Assembly (NCBI GenBank): GCA_030834835.1
Contig: JAUQXD010000121.1
Coordinates: 1-7,250, forward strand
DNA from: Thermoflexales bacterium
Lineage (GTDB): Bacteria > Chloroflexota > Anaerolineae > Fen-1058
Length of the DNA stretch: 7,250 bases
Direction of reading: 5' to 3'
Below, one piece after another: positions 1-6,208 of the stretch. Position numbers and translations under genes: made by a program. The notes under the pieces were generated by a model that was not told the origin of the DNA, did no database searches, and saw only the letters and a program-made list of their open reading frames with translations. Positions within the stretch are counted from its first letter, which is position 1, and each line of letters starts with the position of its first letter.

Positions 1-2
1 GC

Positions 3-2009
3 CTGATGAACAGCGGCGCAGTTGCCTTCATTCCGCTGGACGTGGTGCAAGAGCTGTTCTCGCGCGGCGGCGAACTCGATCAGATCGATGTGGTGACCAA
101 GAACGAGGTCGGCCATTCGACGCAGAATCTGGCCGCGTTGAAGCGCGCGCTGCAAGACAAGTTGGGCAACAAATATCTGGTGAACTATCCCGCGCAGCGC
201 GGACAAGTGGTCACGCAGCAACTCGCCACGTATCAACAGGGCTTATCGTTCTTCAGCATGATCGCGTTGTTCGTGGGCGGCTTCCTTATTTACAACGCCT
301 TCACCATGACCATCGTCGAGCGCACCCAGGAGATCGGTTTGCTGCGCGCATTAGGCGTATCACGTCAGCAAGTGTTACGCCTCGTGATGATCGAAGCGGG
401 GCTGCTGGGCGTTGTCGGATCGATATTGGGCGTGTTCTTCGGGCTGATCCTCGCGCAAGGGTTGATCGCCATCATGGGCACGATCACGGCGACGGAGATT
501 GTGCTCGTCGAGATTCCGCCCGACGGGCTGGCGCAAGCCTTATTTGTTGGGTTGATTGTCACGTTAACCTCGGCGCTGCTGCCCGCGCTGCGAGCGACGA
601 AGATCAGTCCGCTGTCCGCGCTGCGCATCAAGGGCCGCGACGATCCGGCGGGCGCACCGAGAAAACTAGGCTTTATCGCGGGCGTCGAGGCCGTCGTCGT
701 CGGGATGTTGTTCGTGTACACGATTCCACTTCGGCAGAGCGTGGTGTTTCAGGTGGGCAGCGTGGCCGTGTTCGTGATGCTGCTCGGCGCGACGCTGACC
801 GTGCCCGCCGCCATCGACGTGCTGGAAAAATTCGTGCGACCGTTCATTGTGCGGGTCTTCGGGCGTGAAGGCGCGATCGGGGCGGGGAACATTCAACGCT
901 CGCGTGGTCGGACTTCGCTAACCGTCGCCGCGTTGATGGTCGGCATCAGCATGGTGATCAGCATCGGCGCGATGAGCCGCTCGTTTCAGAACGACATCGA
1001 CGGCTGGGTGAATACGTCGGTGGGCGGCGATCTGATCGTGCGATCACCGCTGGAAATGCCGATCGATTTTGCCACGCGGTTGGCAGCGCTGCCAGGGGTT
1101 GCCGCCGTGACGCCCGCGCGTTACTTCGGCACGAAGCGGGCCAGCAATGGCGCGGATGATTTGTCGCTGGTGTATCAGGCGATCGATCCTGATACATATT
1201 GGACGGTGGCTTCGTTTCAGTTCGCGGAGAATCAAGACGAAGTGGAGGCGATGAAGCGCGACTTCGCCAACGGCGGCTTGTTCGTCTCGACGACGGTGGC
1301 CGACAAATACAACCTCAAGCGCGGCGATACGCTGGAATTGGAAACGCGGCGCGGTGTGCAGCCGTTCCGGGTGGCGGGCCTCGTCAGCGATTTCACCGGA
1401 CAAGGCTTTGTTGTTAATGGCACGATCGAAGTCATGAGACGCTACTTCGGCCTGAACGATGTCGATCGATTTACGCTGAAGTTGTCGCCGGGGACGGACG
1501 TGGCCGCGACGAAGCAATTGATCGAAGATCGCTTTGGCGCGAGCCGCCATCTGCAAGTGGAAACGACCGATTCGTTTCGCAACCGCATTCGCGAGTTGAC
1601 CAATCGGGCCTTTAGTTTGCTGGATGTGCTGGCGTCGATCGGCGTGGTGGTGGCCGCGCTGGGCGTGATCAACACGATGATGATGAACGTGCTGGAACGC
1701 CGCAGAGAAATCGGTGCGCTGCGCTCGATCGGCATGACGCGCGCACAGGTCATCCGCATGATCCTGGCCGAGGCGGGGGCGATGGGCGCGATCGGCGCGG
1801 CGTTTGGCATTTCGTTCGGCGTGCTGCTGTCGCGCGTGTTTGTCGAGGGCATGAAGGTGACGACGGGCTATCGGCTGGAATTCTCGCTGCCGCCGCAATC
1901 GATCGCGCTGGCGTTGTTCATCGCCTTCGCCGTGTCGCAACTCGCCGCGCTGTATCCGGCGTGGAAGGGTTCAAGAGTCAACATTGTGGAAGCGATTAAA
2001 CACGAGTAA
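3..2009 (+). CDS. ABC transporter permease with two FtsX domains (5' end missing)
   Basis: Membrane subunit of a MacB/FtsX-type (LolCDE-like) ABC transporter, which moves substrates or transmits mechanical force across the cytoplasmic membrane using a separate ATPase. The frame is open to the window edge; the Met at base 6 has no visible ribosome site and the usual first membrane helix is absent, so the gene starts upstream. Residues are counted from that Met. The first FtsX core (about 79-207) has membrane helices near 80-98, 128-150 and 174-195, with the cytoplasmic motif ERTQEIGLLRALGVSRQQV (105-123). Central helices lie near 224-240, 247-266 and 305-322. An extracytoplasmic MacB-type domain spans about 325-532. 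The second FtsX core (535-667) repeats the layout with ERRREIGALRSIGMTRAQV (564-582) and ends in the typical YPAWKGSRVNIVEAIKHE tail. The HlyD-type gene 81 bases downstream is its likely adaptor partner. Substrate cannot be told; family assignment is secure. Confidence -1.
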   Translation: MMNSGAVAFIPLDVVQELFSRGGELDQIDVVTKNEVGHSTQNLAALKRALQDKLGNKYLVNYPAQRGQVVTQQLATYQQGLSFFSMIALFVGGFLIYNAFTMTIVERTQEIGLLRALGVSRQQVLRLVMIEAGLLGVVGSILGVFFGLILAQGLIAIMGTITATEIVLVEIPPDGLAQALFVGLIVTLTSALLPALRATKISPLSALRIKGRDDPAGAPRKLGFIAGVEAVVVGMLFVYTIPLRQSVVFQVGSVAVFVMLLGATLTVPAAIDVLEKFVRPFIVRVFGREGAIGAGNIQRSRGRTSLTVAALMVGISMVISIGAMSRSFQNDIDGWVNTSVGGDLIVRSPLEMPIDFATRLAALPGVAAVTPARYFGTKRASNGADDLSLVYQAIDPDTYWTVASFQFAENQDEVEAMKRDFANGGLFVSTTVADKYNLKRGDTLELETRRGVQPFRVAGLVSDFTGQGFVVNGTIEVMRRYFGLNDVDRFTLKLSPGTDVAATKQLIEDRFGASRHLQVETTDSFRNRIRELTNRAFSLLDVLASIGVVVAALGVINTMMMNVLERRREIGALRSIGMTRAQVIRMILAEAGAMGAIGAAFGISFGVLLSRVFVEGMKVTTGYRLEFSLPPQSIALALFIAFAVSQLAALYPAWKGSRVNIVEAIKHE

Positions 2010-2076
2010 TACGTAATGCGTACTACGTGGTGCGTGGTCCGTGAAAAACCATTACGCAGTACGGATTACGCAGTAC
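2010..2076. repeat. Inverted array of 14-bp repeat units
   Basis: The gap between permease and adaptor genes is made of short repeats. On the left, units of 14 bp follow each other (TACGTAATGCGTAC at 2010-2023, TACGTGGTGCGTGG at 2024-2037, then a partial TCCGTGA). On the right, ATTACGCAGTAC occurs twice exactly (2051-2062 and 2065-2076), again with a 14-bp period. The reverse complement of the right unit matches the left unit at about 10 of 14 positions when put in register (GCGTACTACGTGGT against GCGTAATCCGTACT), so the two halves are opposing arrays that could fold into an imperfect hairpin. The array begins directly after the permease stop codon. It could be a dispersed intergenic repeat family or a regulatory RNA hairpin within an operon; the sequence alone does not decide. 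Confidence -1.
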
Positions 2077-2081
2077 AGTTC

Positions 2082-2087
2082 GGGGGA
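2082..2087 (+). promoter_or_regulatory. Ribosome binding site that fixes the adaptor start
   Basis: GGGGGA lies just upstream of the ATG at 2091. The alternative ATG at 2016 has no purine-rich site, and its 25 extra codons would be read entirely from the 14-bp repeat array, so 2091 is the better start. Confidence -1.
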
Positions 2088-2090
2088 CTT

Positions 2091-3314
2091 ATGAAGGGCA
2101 AACAAATTTTGATTATGGCGTTCGGCGTCATCGTGTTGAGCGGGCTGGGTTTTGCGGGCTATCAACAATTCTTAGCGCCGACGGCGGCGACGCCGACACC
2201 CGCGCCGCAAACACAGGCGATCGATGAAGTGATCTCGGCGCAGGGGTTCGTCGTGCCGGCGCGCGCGGTGGACCTCGCGTTTCGATCGGGCGGGCGCGTG
2301 ACCGAGGTGCTGATCAGCGAAGGCGATCAGGTGAAGCACGGGCAAGCACTCATTCGATTGCAGGACGATCAATTACAGGCGGGCGTAGCTCAGGCGCAAG
2401 CGGCGTTGGCATTAGCCCAGGCGAATCTGGCGCAGGTACAAGACGGCGCACGACCGGAAGAGATCGCGGCGGCGGAAGCGAGTTTGCGCACGGCGCAGGC
2501 ACAGATTGGCGCGGCCAGCGCGGAACGCGATCGGTTGACGGGCGGCGCGACCGATGCGGCCATCACGGCGGCGCAAGCGCGATTGGCCGCGGCGCTGGTC
2601 GATCAAAAAGTGGCGCAAGACAATTACGATAAAGTAACGCGGTGTTTCAGCGTGCCGGACAGCAACGACGAAGTGTGCCCCGGTCTGGGCACGCCGGAAG
2701 AGCAGGCGCGCGCGGCGTTGAAGGCGGCGAACGATGCGGTCGCGGCGGCGCAGAGCGCCTTGAACGAAGCGACGAAGGGTGCAGGTAAACAGGTGCAGGC
2801 CGCACAATCGAATGTGGCGGCGGCGGCGGCGCAGCGCGATCTGGCCCAGGCGCGGCTCGATCAGGTTAAGGCGGGCGCGACTCAGGCGCAGATCGATGTG
2901 GCGAAGGCGGGCGTGGCACAAGCGCAGGCGGCTGTCGATGCGGCCAAGGCGGCCCTGAGCGAAGCGACGTTGATCGCGCCGTTTGACGGCTCGATCGCGC
3001 AGATCAGCGTGGAGGCGGGCCAGGTCGTCGGGCCGGGATCACCGCTCGTGAGTCTGGCCGACCTCGGCGCGTGGGAAGTGGAGACCGATGACCTAAGCGA
3101 AGTCGATGTCGTGAATGTGAAGATCGATCAACCGGTCACGCTCACGTTTGATGCGCTGCCCGAGGTCAAACTCAACGGCACGGTGATCGCCATCACGCCG
3201 AAGGCACAGACCAAGCGCGGCGATGTGACGTATACGGTGAAGGTGCGCGTGAATGAGGCGGATGCTCGGTTGAAGTGGGGGATGACGGCGCAGGTGGAAA
3301 TTAAGACGAAGTAG
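2091..3314 (+). CDS. HlyD/AcrA-family membrane-fusion (periplasmic adaptor) protein
   Basis: Adaptor subunit that links an inner-membrane transporter to the cell exterior, here most likely the permease just upstream. The 407-residue protein starts at 2091, where MKGKQ is followed by a single hydrophobic segment (about 6-27), a signal anchor, and a Pro/Thr-rich spacer. The first half of a biotinyl-lipoyl-like domain spans about 45-95 (GFVVPARAVDLAFRSGGRV, then SEGDQVKHGQALIRL). A long Ala/Gln-rich alpha-helical hairpin fills about 96-293. The second lipoyl half follows (LIAPFDGSIAQISVEAGQVV, 294-313), then a beta-barrel domain ending in LKWGMTAQVEIKTK. Domain order and length match MacA/HlyD-type adaptors. 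One oddity is a short non-helical insert in the hairpin, bounded by Cys185 and Cys196, the only cysteines in the protein. Co-transcription with the permease is inferred from strand and spacing. Family is certain; the exported substrate is unknown. Confidence -1.
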   Translation: MKGKQILIMAFGVIVLSGLGFAGYQQFLAPTAATPTPAPQTQAIDEVISAQGFVVPARAVDLAFRSGGRVTEVLISEGDQVKHGQALIRLQDDQLQAGVAQAQAALALAQANLAQVQDGARPEEIAAAEASLRTAQAQIGAASAERDRLTGGATDAAITAAQARLAAALVDQKVAQDNYDKVTRCFSVPDSNDEVCPGLGTPEEQARAALKAANDAVAAAQSALNEATKGAGKQVQAAQSNVAAAAAQRDLAQARLDQVKAGATQAQIDVAKAGVAQAQAAVDAAKAALSEATLIAPFDGSIAQISVEAGQVVGPGSPLVSLADLGAWEVETDDLSEVDVVNVKIDQPVTLTFDALPEVKLNGTVIAITPKAQTKRGDVTYTVKVRVNEADARLKWGMTAQVEIKTK

Positions 3315-3326
3315 GCAAGGAAACAA

Positions 3327-3383
3327 GTAGACAAGGTGAAGCCCCGTCGGTTGGAGAAGTCGGCGGGGCTTCACCTTGTCTAC
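3327..3383. terminator. Perfect 20-bp stem between convergent genes, probable bidirectional terminator
   Basis: Arms at 3327-3346 and 3364-3383 are exact reverse complements over 20 bp, with a 17-base spacer that can extend the stem by several wobble pairs. The stem sits between the stop codons of the adaptor gene (+) and the protease gene (-), 12 and 8 bases away. Read on the minus strand, the stem is followed by TTGTTTCC, a moderately T-rich tail. On the plus strand the nearest T-run (TTTT at 3390-3393) lies 6 bases beyond the stem. Position and strength support a terminator, but neither tail is a canonical run of T. Confidence -1.
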
Positions 3384-3391
3384 GCCGTGTT

Positions 3392-4393
3392 TTAGCGAAT
3401 TGAAATGACGAACGGGCCGATCAGATTGAACAGGCTATGCGCGATGATGGTACTCTCGATGCCATTGCGGCGATACAGCCAGCCCAGGATCAGACCGACG
3501 GGAAAAATCTGCACAAACTTGACCCAGTTCGGATCGAGGGTGCCTGCATGACCCAGCGTCCAGATGATCGACGTCAACACGATGGCGATCCAGTAGCCGT
3601 TGCGACGCTGGCTGAGTTTGGCGGCCAGATAATTCTGAATACCCAGCCGGAAGATCAATTCTTCGGTGAAGGCAAATTCCAGGAACATGACGATCATCAG
3701 CGGCGTGACGGTGCGCGAACCGCCGCTCACCAGATCGCGCAGGGCGATTCCAATGCCAGGCCCGGTCAGGGCGAATAAGATGAGAGTGTACACCACCGCG
3801 CCCAGACTAACGCCAATGGTCGTCAACCAGTAGCGCTGCCGATCCAGAATGGGGACAGGCGTCTCGAGCGGCGGCATGAAGGACACGGCTGGCAGGGTTA
3901 AGGCGGCCGCGCCGAGCGCGCCAGCCTCACCGGAGACTGCGCCCAGGCCGCTGGCTGATTCAAGCGACGGCTCGGCCAGCGGGCTAATCGCCGTCTCGAC
4001 CGGGGTTGTCGCCTCGATCGGCGCTACCGGTTCGATCGGCACTGGCAGACCCAGCCGGGGGGCGACGAGCGGGAAACTCCGCAAGCCCAGTTTATTGCTG
4101 AAGAAAATACCGTTATTGACGAAGGCCCACATCCGCAGCATCAACCAGCCGACGGCCAGGATGACGGGCACTGCGCTCATGAAGAAGCCGAGGGAATTGG
4201 CGCTCAAGGCCAGCGTAAGGAGTTCAAAACCGACGACGATCAACATTGCCCTGAACCCAAGGCGCTTGTAAGCGGCGATCGTCGCACGATTGCGATACCA
4301 GTTGATCAAGAAACCGAGGCTGAAAACCAGCAGCGCGGCAGTAAAGATCAGGGAGGCCCCAACGGCGATAGGATCTTGTTCGATGAAATTCAT
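3392..4393 (-). CDS. CPBP family intramembrane metalloprotease (CAAX protease type)
   Basis: A 333-residue membrane protein carrying the signature of the CPBP (Abi/CAAX prenyl protease Rce1-like) family, whose members cut substrates within or near the membrane. Motif 1 is EELIFR at 244-249 (Glu244, Glu245, Arg249), motif 2 ends in His282 (WTLGH), and motif 3 is HSLFN at 319-323 (His319, Asn323). Hydrophobic segments lie near 11-31, 47-64, 70-90, 190-210, 228-243, 265-281, 293-307 and 313-330. Between the N-terminal three-helix part and the catalytic half is a roughly 70-residue Pro/Ala/Glu-rich linker (about 113-182), probably disordered and cytoplasmic or exposed. The ATG is preceded by GGAG (4401-4404 on the complement) at a normal 7-base spacing. 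The gene stands alone, convergent with the adaptor gene and divergent from the CDF gene. Family members act in prenyl-protein processing, bacteriocin immunity or regulated proteolysis; the context does not say which applies. Confidence -1.
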   Translation of the reverse strand: MNFIEQDPIAVGASLIFTAALLVFSLGFLINWYRNRATIAAYKRLGFRAMLIVVGFELLTLALSANSLGFFMSAVPVILAVGWLMLRMWAFVNNGIFFSNKLGLRSFPLVAPRLGLPVPIEPVAPIEATTPVETAISPLAEPSLESASGLGAVSGEAGALGAAALTLPAVSFMPPLETPVPILDRQRYWLTTIGVSLGAVVYTLILFALTGPGIGIALRDLVSGGSRTVTPLMIVMFLEFAFTEELIFRLGIQNYLAAKLSQRRNGYWIAIVLTSIIWTLGHAGTLDPNWVKFVQIFPVGLILGWLYRRNGIESTIIAHSLFNLIGPFVISIR

Positions 4394-4512
4394 GTGATGG
4401 CTCCGGTAGGCGGTGGATGTGACGGCAAAATCGAGTCCGTGATTGCGCCCGATTCAATTCGGCTTCAAGTAAGACTCCCCGGCAGGGTTCCTCTCGGTCA
4501 TTAAGCAGGCGT

Positions 4513-4541
4513 AGTGTACGGCTAAGTAAGGCAGGCGTCAA
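4513..4541 (-). promoter_or_regulatory. Sigma-70-like promoter for the CPBP protease gene
   Basis: On the minus strand TTGACG (complement of 4536-4541) is followed after exactly 17 bp by TACACT (complement of 4513-4518). This is five of six matches at -35 and a good -10 hexamer at the ideal spacing. Transcription would start near 4506 and give a leader of about 110 bases before the ATG. Confidence -1.
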
Positions 4542-4726
4542 TACGTAAAACTACTTATTTTGAGGACAAAATGTCATGTTGGGGGCTTAAAACTAATCCG
4601 CGCCCAAAGAGCCGCCTGGCGATTAAGGTTGTGCTGAAACCCAACGGCCTCCAAATAGCGAAACACCTTCAAGGTGAGACGACCATTGGGCGCGGACTAG
4701 ATGGCAAGCCAGCGGCTGGAGTACGC

Positions 4727-4756
4727 TCGACCTCGCCACTCAAAGTGCGGTACACT
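4727..4756 (+). promoter_or_regulatory. Possible promoter for the CDF transporter gene
   Basis: TCGACC (4727-4732) and TACACT (4751-4756) are separated by 18 bp and lie about 50 bases before the CDF start. The -35 match is only four of six, so this is a tentative call. A modest ribosome site, GAGG at 4791-4794, lies 9 bases before the ATG at 4804. Confidence -1.
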
Positions 4757-4803
4757 TATGCCACAGACCGGCGCTTGCCAGATCGATCACGAGGACGCAG
4801 ACG

Positions 4804-5871
4804 ATGGACGAACTATCAGCCTCTCACCCGCACAACGATCACCCTGATCACGCCGATCACGATCATGACCACGATGATCACAATCATCCCGGCGGGCTGC
4901 GCGGCTGGCTGACCGAGCTGTTCCGGCCTCATGCGCACGGCTATCAGGCCACGGCGCTCGATCCGGCGATGTCGAATGAGCGCGGCCTGTGGGCCGTCAA
5001 ATTGTCGTTGATCGCGCTGCTGGTGACGGCGGTCTTTCAAGTGATCATCGTGGCGATCAGCGGCAGCGTGGCGCTGCTGGCCGATACGATTCACAACTTC
5101 TCCGACGCGCTGACGGCGATTCCGTTGGGGCTGGCTTTCATCCTGGCGCGGCGCGCGCGCAATCGACGTTACACGTACGGCTATGGTCGCGCCGAAGATC
5201 TGGCTGGGGCCGTGATCGTGTTGATGATTTTGTTCAGCGCGGTCGAAGTGTTTTATCAGTCGTTTCAGAAGTTGATCAGCCCTGAACCGGTGCGTGAGTT
5301 GGGCTGGGTGGCGGCGGCAGCCATCATCGGGTTTATGGGCAATGAGGGCGTGGCGTTGCTGCGCATTCGAGTGGGCCGCCAGATTGGATCAGCCGCGCTC
5401 ATCGCCGACGGGCTGCATGCGCGCACCGATGGCTTCACGTCGCTGGGCGTGTTGATCGGCACAATCGGCGTGGCGCTGGGCCTGCCGTGGGCGGATCCGC
5501 TGATCGGCCTGTTGATCGGCGTGACGATCCTCATCGTGGTGTGGGGCGCGGCCAAAGATATGTGGCTGCGTTTGATGGACGCGATCGATCCGGAAGTAAC
5601 CAAACTGGTCGAAGAGAAAGCGGCGGCCATCGAGGGCGTGCTATCGGTGCACGATGTGGCCGTGCGCTGGCTGGGCCACCGGCAGCGCGCCGAGCTGCGC
5701 GTCACTGTCGATTGCCAGCTGCCCACGCTGGTCAGTCATCGCATTGCCGAAGACGTGCGGCACGAACTCTTTCACACGCTGCCCACGCTGGCCGAGGTCA
5801 CGGTTCACATCGATCCGTGCGAGTGCGAACGGAGCAACAATCATCATCCGGCTGCGCATCACGCGGTTTAG
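4804..5871 (+). CDS. Cation diffusion facilitator (CDF) transporter, probably zinc exporting
   Basis: A 355-residue CDF-family antiporter that exports divalent metal ions from the cytoplasm in exchange for protons. The N-terminus is strongly histidine/aspartate-rich (about residues 8-28, with HDHDHDDHNH), a feature of zinc-handling CDF proteins. Membrane helices lie near 63-83, 88-114, 131-151, 166-184, 195-223 and 229-248. The transport site is visible as HxxxD in helix 2 (His97 and Asp101 in DTIHNFSD) and HxxxD in helix 5 (His205 and Asp209 in DGLHARTD). Two His and two Asp is the arrangement typical of Zn(II)-type members such as CzcD and ZnT. The cytoplasmic C-terminal domain (about 262-340) has the expected alpha-beta pattern (VLSVHDVAVRWLGHRQRAELRVTV is split across it), and the tail holds two Cys and four His (CECERSNNHHPAAHH). 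Length is slightly above the usual 300 because of the His-rich end. Zn is favoured; Co, Cd or Ni remain possible. Confidence -1.
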   Translation: MDELSASHPHNDHPDHADHDHDHDDHNHPGGLRGWLTELFRPHAHGYQATALDPAMSNERGLWAVKLSLIALLVTAVFQVIIVAISGSVALLADTIHNFSDALTAIPLGLAFILARRARNRRYTYGYGRAEDLAGAVIVLMILFSAVEVFYQSFQKLISPEPVRELGWVAAAAIIGFMGNEGVALLRIRVGRQIGSAALIADGLHARTDGFTSLGVLIGTIGVALGLPWADPLIGLLIGVTILIVVWGAAKDMWLRLMDAIDPEVTKLVEEKAAAIEGVLSVHDVAVRWLGHRQRAELRVTVDCQLPTLVSHRIAEDVRHELFHTLPTLAEVTVHIDPCECERSNNHHPAAHHAV

Positions 5872-5873
5872 TG

Positions 5874-5986
5874 CCAGCAATTCTCCATATGGCCTTTCAA
5901 GAGAGGAGTCAGGCGTCCCCAGACGCCGGATCGGCCCCGACCGCATCTGGGGATGCTGACTCCTCAATCAAATTGAGAATTGCTGG
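5874..5986. repeat. Long imperfect palindrome after the CDF gene
   Basis: Nested inverted repeats begin 3 bases after the CDF stop codon. Outer arms are CCAGCAATTCTC (5874-5885) and its exact complement at 5975-5986. Middle arms are GAGGAGTCAG (5903-5912) and its complement at 5956-5965. Inner arms are TCCCCAGA (5916-5923) and TCTGGGGA (5946-5953). Each inner side can also fold alone: GGCGTC/GACGCC around CCCA at 5912-5927, and GCATC/GATGC around TGGG at 5943-5956. The loop regions between outer and middle arms are unequal (17 and 9 bases). No T-run follows, so it is not a standard terminator, though it could still slow or stop transcription or protect the mRNA 3' end. It resembles a miniature palindromic intergenic element. 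Confidence -1.
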
Positions 5987-6123
5987 TTTAGACTGGCCTG
6001 GAAACTCGCCACGGACTGATCGGGCTGGATGATTGTCGCGGCGGCGTCTAGACTGTCACGGCTTTGTAACTCGCGTTAAGAAGAAGTTGAGTAACCTCCG
6101 TTATTTCTCATGACAATCTGCTT
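5987..6123. other. Rest of the gap between CDF gene and chaperone promoter
   Basis: The gap between the CDF and chaperone genes is 337 bases. Its first third is the palindrome and its last 85 bases hold the chaperone promoter and leader. This middle part shows no open frame worth calling. A weak direct repeat (GTTTAGACTGGCCTGG at 5986-6001 and GTCTAGACTGTCACGG at 6046-6061, about 12 of 16 identical) is the only structure seen. Confidence -1.
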
Positions 6124-6161
6124 TTTACAACCGCCAGACATTGTGGTATGTTACTATCCAC
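6124..6161 (+). promoter_or_regulatory. Promoter of the chaperone-ATPase operon with a possible operator
   Basis: TTTACA (6124-6129) and TATGTT (6147-6152) are spaced by 17 bp, matching sigma-70 hexamers at five and four of six positions. Overlapping the -10 is an imperfect palindrome, GTGGTATGTTACTATCCAC (6143-6161), whose outer GTGG/CCAC and inner GT/AC pair across the centre. Copper operons are commonly controlled by CopY, CsoR or CueR-type regulators that bind near the -10. This site matches none of their known boxes closely, so operator function is an inference. Confidence -1.
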
Positions 6162-6208
6162 GTTAGCCTGCATCTAACCTGGTATCTCATCACGAAAGGA
6201 TCTTACTC

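Larger units (their letters stand above)
4394..4803. other. Divergent intergenic region of 410 bases
   Basis: This gap separates the leftward protease gene from the rightward CDF gene. It holds the protease promoter (4513-4541), its leader of about 110 bases with small possible stems (for example CCGA/TCGG around a six-base loop, enclosed by GAGTC/GACTC on the minus strand), and a weaker rightward promoter candidate near 4727-4756. Bases from about 4560 to 4720 show no convincing gene, repeat or recognised structured RNA. A rightward open frame from 4571 runs into the CDF gene in another frame and is not considered coding. Confidence -1.

Noticed and set aside
1044..1940. Minus-strand open frame of 298 codons opposite the permease gene
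   Set aside because: Its translation is rich in Arg, His and Gln with no domain pattern, and it is antisense to clearly conserved FtsX and MacB-type sequence, so it is a shadow of a GC-rich gene.
2016..2090. Upstream start for the adaptor gene adding 25 residues
   Set aside because: The extra residues come entirely from the 14-bp repeat array and would place a charged stretch before the signal anchor; the ATG at 2091 has a ribosome site.
3327..3383. CRISPR or transposon-end reading of the perfect inverted repeats
   Set aside because: No regularly spaced repeats with unique spacers, no transposase, and no clear target duplication flank any of the palindromes.
4394..4506. Manganese (yybP-ykoY) riboswitch in the protease leader, suggested by GGGGAGUC
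   Set aside because: Only the short GGGGAGU fragment resembles that class; the other conserved loop is absent.
4571..4912. Plus-strand frame whose residues 24-44 (VLKPNGLQIAKHLQGETTIGR) faintly recall the start of an FHA domain
   Set aside because: It lacks the later FHA motifs, has no ribosome site, and its last third is an out-of-frame reading of the His-rich CDF start. A decayed fragment cannot be excluded but is not supported.
5487..6032. Plus-strand frame of 181 codons across the CDF gene end
   Set aside because: It lies in another frame of the CDF gene and runs through the palindrome; composition is Arg/Gly-rich without a domain.
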